Both the position numbers and the translations under genes were made by a program. Below the pieces are notes generated by a model. It was not told the DNA's origin and did no database searches. It worked only from the letters and a program-made list of their open reading frames with translations. 41,213 nucleotides of DNA from Chloroflexota bacterium (GTDB lineage Bacteria > Chloroflexota > Dehalococcoidia > JACPQK01): NCBI GenBank assembly GCA_016190505.1, contig JACPQM010000099.1, forward strand, positions 1 to 41,213. Direction: 5' to 3'. Below, one piece after another: positions 13,115 to 20,568 of the stretch (positions within the stretch are counted from its first letter, which is position 1; each line of letters begins with the position of its first letter).

Positions 13115-14053
13115 TCACTTCTCGATGGGTGTGTTAGGGTCATTGCCCCACTCCACCCAGGAGCCATCGTAGTTGCGCACCTTGGGATATCCCAAGAGCC
13201 GGAGCACCAGGTAGTCCACGGCAGCCCTTACCCCGGTCTGGCAGTAGGAGATGGCCTCCTTGTCCGGGGTGACGCCGGCCTTGCTCAGCATATCTCGCAG
13301 CTCCGAGGCTGGCTTGAACACCGCGGTCTGGGGCACCAGAGTGTCCGTCCAGTTGATGTTCACGGCGCCGGGTATGCGGCCTCCCCGGGCCGACCGGACG
13401 TCCTCCCCGGTATATTCCTTGGGTGTACGGGCGTCCACAACGGCTATTCCGGGGTTGTTCAGGCGGTCAAGGACATCCTGCTTGGTGGCCACCTTGTTGG
13501 GGTCCGCCTGGGCGGTGAAGCTACCCGGCGTCGTCCTGGTGGCTATCTTGGTGACCTCCCGGTTTTCGGCGGCCCACTTGGGATAGCCTCCGTTGAGCAG
13601 GCTGACCTGCTGGTGGCCGTAGTAATCCAGGAGCCAGAACAGGCGAGCCGCGCTCAAGGCATTGTCGTCATAGATGACTACACGGCTGTTGTTGCCGATA
13701 CCCAGGCTGCCCATGACCTCGGCGAACTTCTCGGGAGGGGCTGCCATGCCGGTTACCGGCTGGGTTATGGTCACCTGCGCCAGCGCCAGATTCAGAGCGC
13801 CAGGTACGTGCCCTTCCTGGTATTTTTCGGCGGCGCGCACGTCCACAACACGCAGGTCAGCATCATTCAGGTGCTGGGCCAGCCAGTCGCTCTCCACCAG
13901 GAACTGTGGGTTAGCGTAGCCCGCAGGCGCCAGCGCGCTGGTCGGCGCTGCCGTAGGCGCCCTGGTGGGGACCGGGGTTGCCGTGGCTGCCGGGCCGCAG
14001 GCGGCCAGAACCAGCAAGAGCACCCCCAACAAGGTCCAGGTCCGGTGATACAT
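13115..14053 (-). CDS. Two-domain rhodanese (thiosulfate sulfurtransferase) lipoprotein
   Basis: This 312-residue secreted sulfurtransferase has a signal peptide ending in the lipobox LAAC (cysteine near residue 19), followed by an A/P/T-rich linker. The protein is therefore tethered outside the membrane. The first rhodanese domain (about 50-165) has VVDVRAAEKYQEGHVPGA but DDNALSAARL in place of the active loop, so it is inactive. The second (about 185-305) has the active loop CQTGVRA. CQTGVR fits thiosulfate or 3-mercaptopyruvate sulfurtransferases. It probably generates or captures sulfane sulfur outside the cell for the transporter and carriers of the same cluster. Confidence 0.9.
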   Translation of the reverse strand: MYHRTWTLLGVLLLVLAACGPAATATPVPTRAPTAAPTSALAPAGYANPQFLVESDWLAQHLNDADLRVVDVRAAEKYQEGHVPGALNLALAQVTITQPVTGMAAPPEKFAEVMGSLGIGNNSRVVIYDDNALSAARLFWLLDYYGHQQVSLLNGGYPKWAAENREVTKIATRTTPGSFTAQADPNKVATKQDVLDRLNNPGIAVVDARTPKEYTGEDVRSARGGRIPGAVNINWTDTLVPQTAVFKPASELRDMLSKAGVTPDKEAISYCQTGVRAAVDYLVLRLLGYPKVRNYDGSWVEWGNDPNTPIEK

Positions 14054-14107
14054 GTTCCAGAACCCCCTTTTCTGTTACCGTTTGCCCGCGTACGGGCGAG
14101 GCCACTT

Positions 14108-14207
14108 CCTCTCCCTTTGGGAGAGGATTGAGGTGAGGGCCGTCATTTCCCTCACCCCTTCATTGTATTCAGGGCAAGCTCTAGCCCTCTCCCAGCGGGA
14201 GAGGGGA
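14108..14207. repeat. CTCTCCC..GGGAGAG interspersed repeat
   Basis: Contains CTCTCCCTTTGGGAGAGG followed by ATTGAGGTGAGGG (14110-14140) and a second hairpin CTCTCCC AGC GGGAGAG near 14190-14206. The same block occurs at 26306-26378 and a relative lies in frame in the amidohydrolase. It separates the rhodanese gene from the TusA copy 3 gene and is otherwise empty. Confidence 0.8.
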
Positions 14208-14423
14208 CTACTTCTTCTTGGTGAGCACCAGGCGCCACTCGGCGCCGTTCTGGTGGACGGCTACCTCCCAGCCCAGCCGGTGCGCCTGGGGTGGGATGGT
14301 CTCCAACGCAGGGGGATGATCGGTGAGCACCTCGATGGCCTCATCCCCCCTGGCCTTCTTCATGGCCTCCACGGCCTTCATCATGGGATAGGGGCAGATC
14401 TCACCCCGGACATCTACCTTCAT
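14208..14423 (-). CDS. TusA-family sulfur carrier, copy 3 (TsuB-like)
   Basis: This 71-residue TusA-like protein starts MKVDVRGEICPYPMMKAV, with the active C-P-Y-P, and VLTDHPPALETIPPQAHRLG as second block. It begins directly at the stop of the YeeE gene, the order seen for TsuA-TsuB and YedE-YedF pairs, in which the TusA-like protein handles sulfur from the transported thiosulfate. It ends in KKK. The pairing with the transporter is the reason for the TsuB-like label. Confidence 0.88.
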   Translation of the reverse strand: MKVDVRGEICPYPMMKAVEAMKKARGDEAIEVLTDHPPALETIPPQAHRLGWEVAVHQNGAEWRLVLTKKK

Positions 14424-15659
14424 CTACAGCCTCCGGACAACCTGAATACCAGCCAGCGCGCCCAGCGCCAGGCCGCCGGCGAACACCCAGCCGTTCAGCG
14501 CCAGGGCGGGCACCGCCGAGAAGAAGGCTCCCAACGTGCAGCCCAGACCAAGGCCCGCCCCGTAGCCCAGCAGCACGCCCCCACCCAGCGACTGGGCGAA
14601 GCGCCGGCGCTGCTTGGGCACCCGGACTTTGAACTCGCCGGCCATCAGGGCGCCCACCAGGGAGCCCACAACGATCCCCCCATTGACCAGCAGGCCCCAG
14701 GTGAAGAAACCCTGGGTAACCGAGCTACCCACATGGCAGCCCTCCACCGCGTCCATCCCCAGTAGCTCTGGATACTGGATGCTCAGCTTGCCAGCGAACC
14801 AGTCGGACCAGCGCCAGACCTCGCCAGCTACTCCCCAGGGGCGGGAGAACAGGTACAGGAAAACGTTGAGCAACCCCAGCGTGACTCCCGCAGTTATCAC
14901 AGGCAAAGGGCGACGGAACAGGCCCTCGCCCATGGCCGCCAAACGGTCGCCAAGGGTACGCCCTGGAGGCAAGGCCGGCGGCGGCCGCGAACCCAGGCCG
15001 GAGCGTGACTCCCACCATATCACCAGCAGAAAAACAATAGCGATGGCCCCCAGGGTGACGGCCACGCCGCCCACCCAGCCCAGCGTGTGGGGCAGCCACA
15101 CCCTGGGCATCGTCTCCATGGCCACTCGCCACCACCAGTTCCAGGTCAGGCCGATCAGACTGAAGCCCACCATCATGCCGATGACGGCCACCCAGGAAGC
15201 GACATAGCCCTCACCCATGCGGTAGAGGTTGCCCCCTATGCAGCCACCAGCTATCACCATGCCGATGCCGAAGATGATACCCGCAATAAGGGTAGCCGGC
15301 CCCAGGGGGAACACCGGGGCCCCTTGGGGTACCCGCCCGGGCACGATAGACGGCGAGTAGGTGTACATCACCAGGGCAAAACCGAGAGTGGCCACAAACA
15401 ACCCAGCCAGGATCCCCTTCATCACCCGGCCTTCGCCCAGCAGGAACAGGTCGCGGAAAGCGGATGCGAAGCAAAAACGGCCCCGCTGGAGGACGAAGCC
15501 GAACGCCAGGCCGAATACCCAGATAAGAGCTATGCCTGGTAGCCGCGCTCGGAAGTAGAGGCCCAGCAGCGTGGCGCCCACCAGCACCAGCAGCCCGAAC
15601 AGCGTCTGGCCACTGAGCCCCTGCCTGACCGCCCGGGTGGACACCGCTTCAGCCGACAT
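14424..15659 (-). CDS. YeeE/YedE-family transporter (TsuA-like thiosulfate uptake)
   Basis: This 411-residue membrane protein has about ten hydrophobic segments. Four conserved sites match the YeeE/YedE family: QRGRFCFASAFRD near residue 60, AGGCIGGNLYRMGEG near 140, MDAVEGCHVGSSVTQG near 305 and GLGCTLGAFFSAVPALALNG near 375. In the characterised YeeE thiosulfate transporter, cysteines in these positions relay thiosulfate through the pore. The adjacent TusA-like gene, rhodanese lipoprotein and cysteine synthase support thiosulfate uptake for cysteine synthesis. A selenium-related YedE role is less likely because no selenium genes are near. Confidence 0.88.
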   Translation of the reverse strand: MSAEAVSTRAVRQGLSGQTLFGLLVLVGATLLGLYFRARLPGIALIWVFGLAFGFVLQRGRFCFASAFRDLFLLGEGRVMKGILAGLFVATLGFALVMYTYSPSIVPGRVPQGAPVFPLGPATLIAGIIFGIGMVIAGGCIGGNLYRMGEGYVASWVAVIGMMVGFSLIGLTWNWWWRVAMETMPRVWLPHTLGWVGGVAVTLGAIAIVFLLVIWWESRSGLGSRPPPALPPGRTLGDRLAAMGEGLFRRPLPVITAGVTLGLLNVFLYLFSRPWGVAGEVWRWSDWFAGKLSIQYPELLGMDAVEGCHVGSSVTQGFFTWGLLVNGGIVVGSLVGALMAGEFKVRVPKQRRRFAQSLGGGVLLGYGAGLGLGCTLGAFFSAVPALALNGWVFAGGLALGALAGIQVVRRL

Positions 15660-15665
15660 GCGAAG

Positions 15666-16601
15666 CTACCACCATATCTTGGTGTCCATGTCGGGCTCGA
15701 GCTTCTTGAGCTCAGTGGTCCACAGCTTGGTGGACAGGTACTTCCAGCCACCATCGGCCAGGAGCATGACGATGTTGCCCCGCTCCATCCGCTGGCCGAT
15801 GCGCTGGGCGACATGGAGCACCGCCCCAGAGGAGATGCCCGCGAAGATGCCTTCCCTTTCGGTAAGCTCCCGGCAGCCCTGAAATGCGTCCTGGCTGTCC
15901 ACCATGATGCGGCTGTCCAACAGTTTCAGGTCCAGGATGGGGGGAATGAAGCCTTCCTCCAGACTGCGTAGGCCCGAGATGGCGTCCCCTGGACGAGGCG
16001 CTGCGGCGATCACCCTGGTCTCTGGGTTGGCCTCCTTGAGGCGGCGCCCGATCCCCATAAGGGTCCCGCCGGTGCCCAGCCCGGCCACAAAAGCATCTAC
16101 GTGGGGCAAGTCCTTTAGTATCTCCACGCCGGTGGTCTCGTAGTGCGCCAGGGGGTTGGCCGCGTTGCCGTACTGGAAGATGTTGTAGAAGGTCTCGTCC
16201 CACTGGACCATACGCTGCACCTGGATGATGGCGCCGTTGGTCCCCCGGCTGCCTTCGGAGTAGACTATCTTGGCTCCAAAGATGTCCAGCATCTGGGTGC
16301 GCTCGGGGCTCACGTTCTCCGGCATCACCACCGTCAAGTGATAGCCCTTGACCCGGGCCACCATTGCCAGGGAGATCCCCGTATTGCCGCTGGTGGCCTC
16401 CAGGATTATGCGGTCCCTGGTCAACTCGCCACTGGCTTCGGCAGCCTCGACCATGTACTTGGCGATGCGGTCCTTGACGCTGCCGCTGGGGTTGTGACCT
16501 TCCAGCTTGGCGAACAGGCGCACTCCTGGCTTCGGGCTCAGATTGCTGAGCTCTACCAGCGGGGTATGGCCTATGGCGTCCAGTACGTTCTTAAGCGCCA
16601 T
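15666..16601 (-). CDS. cysK: Cysteine synthase (O-acetylserine sulfhydrylase family)
   Basis: This 311-residue PLP enzyme joins an activated serine with sulfide or a sulfur carrier to make cysteine. The start is the ATG at 16601 (MALKNVLDAIGHTPLVEL), overlapping the MoeB gene by 11 bases; the frame is open 15 codons earlier. NPSGSVKDR holds the PLP lysine, TSGNTGIS the substrate loop, and GTGGTLMGIGR the phosphate-binding glycines. The overlap with a MoeB/ThiF gene recalls the CysM-CysO system, in which cysteine synthase takes sulfur from a thiocarboxylated carrier. No such small carrier protein is seen here, so use of TusA-type sulfur or free sulfide is equally possible. Confidence 0.92.
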   Translation of the reverse strand: MALKNVLDAIGHTPLVELSNLSPKPGVRLFAKLEGHNPSGSVKDRIAKYMVEAAEASGELTRDRIILEATSGNTGISLAMVARVKGYHLTVVMPENVSPERTQMLDIFGAKIVYSEGSRGTNGAIIQVQRMVQWDETFYNIFQYGNAANPLAHYETTGVEILKDLPHVDAFVAGLGTGGTLMGIGRRLKEANPETRVIAAAPRPGDAISGLRSLEEGFIPPILDLKLLDSRIMVDSQDAFQGCRELTEREGIFAGISSGAVLHVAQRIGQRMERGNIVMLLADGGWKYLSTKLWTTELKKLEPDMDTKIWW

Positions 16602-17427
16602 CCGCGTGGTCACGGTGGGGCAACCCGCAGAATTCCTCGTAGTCAATGAGGTGCGTGACGGTCGGGTTGTCCCCGCAGACAGGGCAATTGGGGTTGCGCT
16701 TCAGGCGGACCTGGCGGAACTCCATGGCCAGGGCGTCGAATAGCAGCAGCCGGTTGGTCAGGGAGCGGCCGATCCCCAGTACGATCTTGACGGTCTCCAC
16801 GGCCTGGATAAGCCCCACGATGCCGGGAAGCACACCCAGGACGCCGGCCTCCTGGCACGAGGGGACCATGCCCGGGGGCGGTGGCTCGGGGTAGAGGCAA
16901 CGATAGCAGCCCTGGCCAGGGAGGAACACGGTGGCCTGTCCCTCGAAGAGGAAGATGCTGCCGTGGACGTTGGGCCTCTTGCCCATGACGCAGGCGTCGT
17001 TGACCAGATAGCGGGTGGGGAAGTTGTCACAGCCGTCCACCACCACGTCATAGTCGCTGATGATGTCCATGATGTTCTCTGAGGACAGGCGGACCTGGTG
17101 CTTGACCACCTGAACGTCGGGGTTGATGTCGGCGATGGTATCAGCGGCGGATACGACCTTGGGGCGGCCGACGTCGTGGCCGTGGTGGAGCACCTGGCGC
17201 TGGAGGTTGCTCAGGTCCACCACGTCGAAATCCACGATGCCCAGCTTGCCCACGCCGGCAGCCGCCAGGTAAAGGGCAGAAGGGGACCCCAGCCCGCCAG
17301 CACCCACCAGCAGCACACGCGACTGGAGGAGCTTGCGCTGCCCCTTGCCCCCGATCTGGGGCAGGATGATGTGGCGGCTGTAGCGTTTGATCTGTTCTTC
17401 GGTGAAGGGTAGTGCAGCCACCGCCAT
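16591..17427 (-). CDS. moeB: MoeB/ThiF-family adenylyltransferase
   Basis: This 278-residue E1-like enzyme adenylates the C-terminus of a ubiquitin-like sulfur carrier. RYSRHIILPQIGGKGQ and the nucleotide loop VLLVGAGGLGSPSALYLAAAG are at residues about 15-60, with DVVDLSNLQRQ following. Two CxxC zinc pairs (CYRC, CPVC) and the catalytic-cysteine region PSCQEAGVLG are present. No C-terminal rhodanese domain, so sulfur must come from another protein, plausibly a TusA or rhodanese of this cluster. The ATG at 17427 follows GGAGGCG. It is the first gene downstream of the Rrf2 regulator. Confidence 0.88.
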   Translation of the reverse strand: MAVAALPFTEEQIKRYSRHIILPQIGGKGQRKLLQSRVLLVGAGGLGSPSALYLAAAGVGKLGIVDFDVVDLSNLQRQVLHHGHDVGRPKVVSAADTIADINPDVQVVKHQVRLSSENIMDIISDYDVVVDGCDNFPTRYLVNDACVMGKRPNVHGSIFLFEGQATVFLPGQGCYRCLYPEPPPPGMVPSCQEAGVLGVLPGIVGLIQAVETVKIVLGIGRSLTNRLLLFDALAMEFRQVRLKRNPNCPVCGDNPTVTHLIDYEEFCGLPHRDHADGA

Positions 17428-17442
17428 TTTTTCGCCTCCTGG

Positions 17443-17454
17443 ATAATGAATTAT
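17443..17454. promoter_or_regulatory. Candidate operator dyad before the moeB-cysK operon
   Basis: ATAAT-GA-ATTAT is a perfect inverted repeat just upstream of the moeB ribosome site. On the minus strand TACAAT (17459-17454) can serve as -10, placing the dyad at the transcription start, a usual repressor position. The Rrf2 gene next door is the natural candidate. AT-rich dyads are typical for this family, but the match is by inspection only. Confidence 0.4.
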
Positions 17455-17501
17455 TGTATATCGGCTAGGCCCACTTCATGGGGACTCGGCGTCTGGGGGG
17501 C

Positions 17502-17939
17502 TTAGATGTAGTACATGCCCTGCTTCAGGTGCTTGGCCTGCTGCTGAGAAAGCTGAGCGATACTGGTAGCGGCCAGCACCCGCTGGGTGGCCTCTTCCAC
17601 AGTCCGCCACACCTGGCGCTGGGGGCAGAACTCCGCCCGCTCGCACTCGTCCGGGGAGTCAATACATTCCATGGGAGACATCGAGCCCTCCAGGGCGCCG
17701 ATAACCGCTCCCAGGCTGATGGATTCGGGGTCCTTGGCCAGCGTGTGGCCCCCGCCCGGACCCCGGCGGCTGCGGATGAAGCCCGCCTTGCGAAGTGTGG
17801 TCAGGAGTTGGTCCAGATATGGCTCCGGAATTGACTGGCTCTGAGCAATCTCGTTGGTCTGCACCAGCCCTTGGCCGAAGTGCTGGGCCAGGTACATCAA
17901 AGCCCTCACCCCGTAGTCCACCTTCATTGATACTCTCAT
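17502..17939 (-). CDS. Rrf2-family Fe-S transcriptional regulator
   Basis: This 145-residue DNA-binding regulator starts MRVSMKVDYGVRALMYLA, the typical Rrf2 N-terminus, with a winged helix including IPEPYLDQLLTTLRKAGFIRSRRGPGGG. Three cysteines in ECIDSPDECERAEFCPQ (C-x6-C-x5-C) follow the IscR/NsrR cluster-binding pattern, suggesting a [2Fe-2S] or [4Fe-4S] sensor. The start at 17939 is inferred from family length; GTG 17948 and ATG 17927 are alternatives. It lies at the head of the sulfur cluster on the same strand, so it probably senses Fe-S/sulfur status and controls these genes. CymR-type cysteine control is the alternative, but CymR lacks such cysteines. Confidence 0.87.
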   Translation of the reverse strand: MRVSMKVDYGVRALMYLAQHFGQGLVQTNEIAQSQSIPEPYLDQLLTTLRKAGFIRSRRGPGGGHTLAKDPESISLGAVIGALEGSMSPMECIDSPDECERAEFCPQRQVWRTVEEATQRVLAATSIAQLSQQQAKHLKQGMYYI

Positions 17940-17965
17940 GGCCGCCACCCTTCATTGTTGACTCA

Positions 17966-18009
17966 GGAAATCAATTTCCGATTATAGCAGCCGGCTTGAC
18001 CGCGGTCAA
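17966..18009 (-). promoter_or_regulatory. Promoter of the Rrf2 gene with overlapping palindromes
   Basis: On the minus strand TTGACC (18009-18004) and TATAAT (17986-17981) are separated by 17 bases. TTGACCGCGGTCAA, a perfect 14-base palindrome, covers the -35. GGAAAT-CA-ATTTCC (17966-17979) covers the start point. Either could be an autoregulatory operator for the Rrf2 protein. Confidence 0.6.
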
Positions 18010-18067
18010 CACCTAGCCAAACCTGGCTTCCCGTTGGATAATGGGGCTAATGCCGCACCATGGACAC

Positions 18068-18136
18068 GTAGGGGCGAAGCACCCGGCGCCGCTATACGGC
18101 GGCCCCCGGCGCCGAGGCCGGGTGCTTCGCCCCCAC
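18068..18136. repeat. Long GTAGGGGC-family hairpin
   Basis: GTAGGGGCGAAGCACCCGGC pairs with its complement at about 18117-18136, with about 30 bases of GC-rich inner sequence between. It lies between the divergent rrf2 and ABC transporter genes. The outer GTAGGGGCG is the family signature. Confidence 0.8.
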
Positions 18137-18159
18137 CATGATAGGCTCGGGTCGTGAGC

Positions 18160-18906
18160 ATGGCCAGCCCCATCATCGAGGTCTCCAAGCTCACCAAGGA
18201 CTTCGGCGCCAGGCGCGCCCTCCGCGGGGTAGACCTGACACTTCAAGAAGGCGAGTTCCTGGTCCTTTTCGGCCCCAATGGCTCGGGCAAGAGCACCCTG
18301 ATCCGTATCCTGGCCACCCTGGTCAAGCCCACCTCCGGCTCGGTACGCATCGCCGGCCGGGAAGTGAAGGACGACCCCAGAGCGGTCCGCCCACTGATCG
18401 GTATGGTGGGGCACCAGACCTTCCTCTATGACGACCTGACCGTCCGGGAGAACCTGGACTTCTATGGCAAGATGTATCAAACCCCCCAGCTCCCCGAAAC
18501 CATGGGCAGCCTGGCCGAGATGCTGGGCCTGACCCCCTGGCTGGACGAGCGCGTGCGGACGCTGTCCCGGGGCTGGCAGCAGCGCACCTCGCTGGCCCGG
18601 GCTCTGGTGCACGATCCGCCCATTCTGCTATTGGACGAGCCGGAGACGGGCCTCGACCCCGAGGCCATCTCCCAGTTGCCCCAATGGCTGAACCGCGCGG
18701 ACCATCCTTCGCCGAGCTCTCCGAGTAGACGCACCGTGCTCATGACCAGCCACAACCTGGACCGCGCCGGTGATACCGGGGACTCAGTGGCCGTGCTGGC
18801 CTACGGACGCATGCAGTACCGGGCACCGCGGGCGGGACTGGACCTGCCCTCTTTCAAGGAGACCTACCACAGACTGACCCAGGGAGCAATGGGCGGGCGC
18901 GCATAG
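18160..18906 (+). CDS. ABC transporter ATP-binding protein, CcmA-like
   Basis: This 248-residue ATPase has Walker A GPNGSGKST near residue 39, the signature LSRGWQQRTSLARAL near 134 and Walker B ILLLDEPETGLDP near 156, with the switch histidine in MTSHN. The short ARRALRGVDLTLQEGEF N-terminus and the SRG-x-x-QR signature are those of the heme-export ATPase CcmA. No permease (CcmB/CcmC) is next to it, so it is an orphan here. The start is ATG 18160; a GTG lies two codons upstream, and no ribosome site is visible, so it may be leaderless. PSPSSPSRR near residue 185 looks like a small local insert. Confidence 0.82.
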   Translation: MASPIIEVSKLTKDFGARRALRGVDLTLQEGEFLVLFGPNGSGKSTLIRILATLVKPTSGSVRIAGREVKDDPRAVRPLIGMVGHQTFLYDDLTVRENLDFYGKMYQTPQLPETMGSLAEMLGLTPWLDERVRTLSRGWQQRTSLARALVHDPPILLLDEPETGLDPEAISQLPQWLNRADHPSPSSPSRRTVLMTSHNLDRAGDTGDSVAVLAYGRMQYRAPRAGLDLPSFKETYHRLTQGAMGGRA

Positions 18907-18935
18907 CCCAATCATGGGATAGCGCCCCATCGCTC

Positions 18936-19190
18936 TCAACGCCGGTAGATCTGGCTCCGGTGACCGACTCGCAGGACAACAATGTCGTCCCCGACTAGAT
19001 CGAATATGACCCGGTGGTCCCCAATGCGAAAGCGGTATTCGCCCAACTCGGAACTGGCCATCTTCCGGGCGTACCTAAAGGGTTCGTCGCGATACCTCTG
19101 CAAGGTCTCCCCGATTCTGCGCCGGGTACCCGGATCGAGAGAGTCCACATCCTTGACCGCGCGGCGCGTGAACCGCAACCCGTAGGCCAA
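18936..19190 (-). CDS. RelE/ParE-family toxin
   Basis: This 84-residue protein has the RelE/ParE layout: YGLRFTRRAVKDVDSLDP, RRRIGETLQRYRDEP and the C-terminal GEYRFRIGDHRVIFDL followed by VLRVGHRSQIYRR. The basic and tyrosine residues near the end are the usual mRNA-cleaving set of RelE toxins. TTG start at 19190, 6 bases after the antitoxin stop. It is probably an mRNA interferase held inactive by the upstream gene product. Confidence 0.85.
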   Translation of the reverse strand: MAYGLRFTRRAVKDVDSLDPGTRRRIGETLQRYRDEPFRYARKMASSELGEYRFRIGDHRVIFDLVGDDIVVLRVGHRSQIYRR

Positions 19191-19196
19191 TCGCTG

Positions 19197-19418
19197 CTAA
19201 CCTTGAAAGACATCCTCGGCTGTCACAGTCCGTCCCTGTTGATAGTCTTCTCTCGCCTCTCGAATGCTCTTGAGGTAGTCTGGACTGGTGGCTGCCAACA
19301 GGTTCTCCAGGAACCACTCCCGGTCCTCGTCATCCATCTCTTTTAGCGCCGCCACCAGCTCCTCCACAGGTATCCCTAACCTGAGCTTCGGACGGGCCGG
19401 TTTCCTCACCGCTGGCAT
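19197..19418 (-). CDS. Antitoxin paired with the RelE/ParE-type toxin
   Basis: This 73-residue acidic protein begins with a basic proline-rich tail (MPAVRKPARPKL), followed by helices with EMDDEDREWFLENLLAA and ends REDYQQGRTVTAEDVFQG. The ending is typical of antitoxins that wrap the toxin (…G-x-x-x-x-x-EDVF). The start at 19418 follows GGGGGGAC. The N-terminal part does not match a DNA-binding fold that I recognise. The pair lies between the CcmA-like gene and an aspartyl protease-like gene. Confidence 0.8.
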   Translation of the reverse strand: MPAVRKPARPKLRLGIPVEELVAALKEMDDEDREWFLENLLAATSPDYLKSIREAREDYQQGRTVTAEDVFQG

Positions 19419-19586
19419 ATGGTCCCCCCTGGAACTTCGGTCACTTGCCAGACATTATATCACCGCGGTTGGCGTTTCTGACTGTGCCTCTGGCCTTTGC
19501 CCCTGCCAGGAACAGGCAGCGTACGCCACGGCACGGGCGGCCAAAGCTGCGTTGACCCTGCCCACGTGAGGGGGTAACATCATTGT

Positions 19587-19973
19587 GTGGGGACATTCAA
19601 GGTAACCCTGCACGTAGGCGACACGCAGGGGTTGCGCTGGGTGCCGCTGGAAGCCCTGGTAGATACGGGCGCCAGCTACACGTGGGTGCCTGAAGACATA
19701 CTTCTGTCGCTGGGACTTGTTCCCTTTGCCCGGTGGGAGTTCGAAATCGCGGGCGGTGATGTTGTCGAGCGAGGCGTGACCGAAACCCGGGTGCGCCTTG
19801 ATGGAGAGACCCGGACCAGCATCGTGGTCTTTGGCGACACGGGTTCTCTGCCGCTCTTAGGCGCCTACACTCTGGAAGGCTTCCGGCTGGCGCCAGACCC
19901 GGTCAACCGGCGCCTCATCCGCGTGCGAGGGTTCGCCATGGCTCATCCGGCCTGGCCGCTTTCCACCGCTTGA
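19587..19973 (+). CDS. Retropepsin-like aspartyl protease domain protein
   Basis: This 128-residue protein has LEALVDTGASYTWVPEDIL, the DTGAS active-site motif of single-domain aspartyl proteases, and late strands VVFGDTGSLPLLGAYTLEGF, as in bacterial clan AA proteins that act as dimers. GTG start at 19587; no clear ribosome site. Such genes often accompany toxin-antitoxin pairs or stand alone; the substrate is unknown. Confidence 0.75.
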   Translation: MGTFKVTLHVGDTQGLRWVPLEALVDTGASYTWVPEDILLSLGLVPFARWEFEIAGGDVVERGVTETRVRLDGETRTSIVVFGDTGSLPLLGAYTLEGFRLAPDPVNRRLIRVRGFAMAHPAWPLSTA

Positions 19974-20030
19974 CTTTTCTCCCAGGCCATGCATACTGGG
20001 TTCGCATCTCCACCGCAGAGAGGAGGCCCT

Positions 20031-20414
20031 ATGGCCAAGAACGTCCCCATCAATCCGGGCTGGCCCAAGTACGACCAATACACCTTCGCGCCCGCGGTGA
20101 AACGTGGCAACATGCTGTTCATCTCAGGAGTCATGGGCCAGAACCCCGACGGCTCCTTTCCCCCCGACATCAGCACCCAGTTGGACCTGGCCTTCCAGAG
20201 GCTGGGCGAGGTGCTGGCCGCCGCCGGGGCCACCTTCGACGACGTGGTCAAGACCACCGATTACATCGCCACGCAGAAGGGCTACAAGGCCACCGCCGAC
20301 GTCCGCCGCAAGTACTTCAAGAATGGATTCCCCGCTGCCACGGGAGTGGTAGTCAAGGAGTTGCTCCGCCCTGGCGCGCTGGTCGAGTTGGACGCCATAG
20401 CCATGGTGGGCTAG
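20031..20414 (+). CDS. RidA/YjgF-family protein, non-canonical
   Basis: This 127-residue RidA-fold protein has RGNMLFISGVMGQNPDGSF, LDLAFQRLGEVLAAAGATFDDVVKTTDYI and ALVELDAIAMV. It lacks the IGPYSQA N-terminal motif. Where RidA has the catalytic arginine (the PARS block), it reads PAATGVVVKEL. It is therefore unlikely to be an imine deaminase of the RidA subgroup and belongs to another Rid subgroup. The start at 20031 follows AGAGGAGG. It ends 155 bases before the nitrogenase-like operon, which has its own promoter. Confidence 0.85.
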   Translation: MAKNVPINPGWPKYDQYTFAPAVKRGNMLFISGVMGQNPDGSFPPDISTQLDLAFQRLGEVLAAAGATFDDVVKTTDYIATQKGYKATADVRRKYFKNGFPAATGVVVKELLRPGALVELDAIAMVG

Positions 20415-20488
20415 CGGGCAAGGGATAGTGGCCCCAGTGCGTATCACAGAGCGGCCAATAAGCGAGATGTTCTAGCGGGAACAAGTGC

Positions 20489-20517
20489 TTGACAAAACGG
20501 GCATTCGGCGCTATACA
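20489..20517 (+). promoter_or_regulatory. Sigma-70-type promoter of the nitrogenase-like operon
   Basis: TTGACA (20489-20494), 17-base spacer, TATACA (20512-20517), followed by a leader of about 45 bases and GGGAGG before the first ATG. No sigma-54 element (GG-N10-GC) was found upstream, so expression does not look like that of classical nif genes. Confidence 0.8.
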
Positions 20518-20568
20518 AGAGTCGTTGCTGGTTAGGCTGGGTATTCCCGTGCGCGCAGGGAGGTAGTC

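Noticed and set aside
12908..14131. 407-codon plus-strand frame across the rhodanese and TusA genes
   Set aside because: Histidine/glycine-rich antisense shadow; the minus-strand genes have intact lipobox and CQTGVR motifs.
20415..20568. Sigma-54 promoter or NifA site before the nitrogenase-like operon
   Set aside because: No GG-N10-GC pattern or TGT-N10-ACA was found; a good sigma-70-type promoter is present instead.
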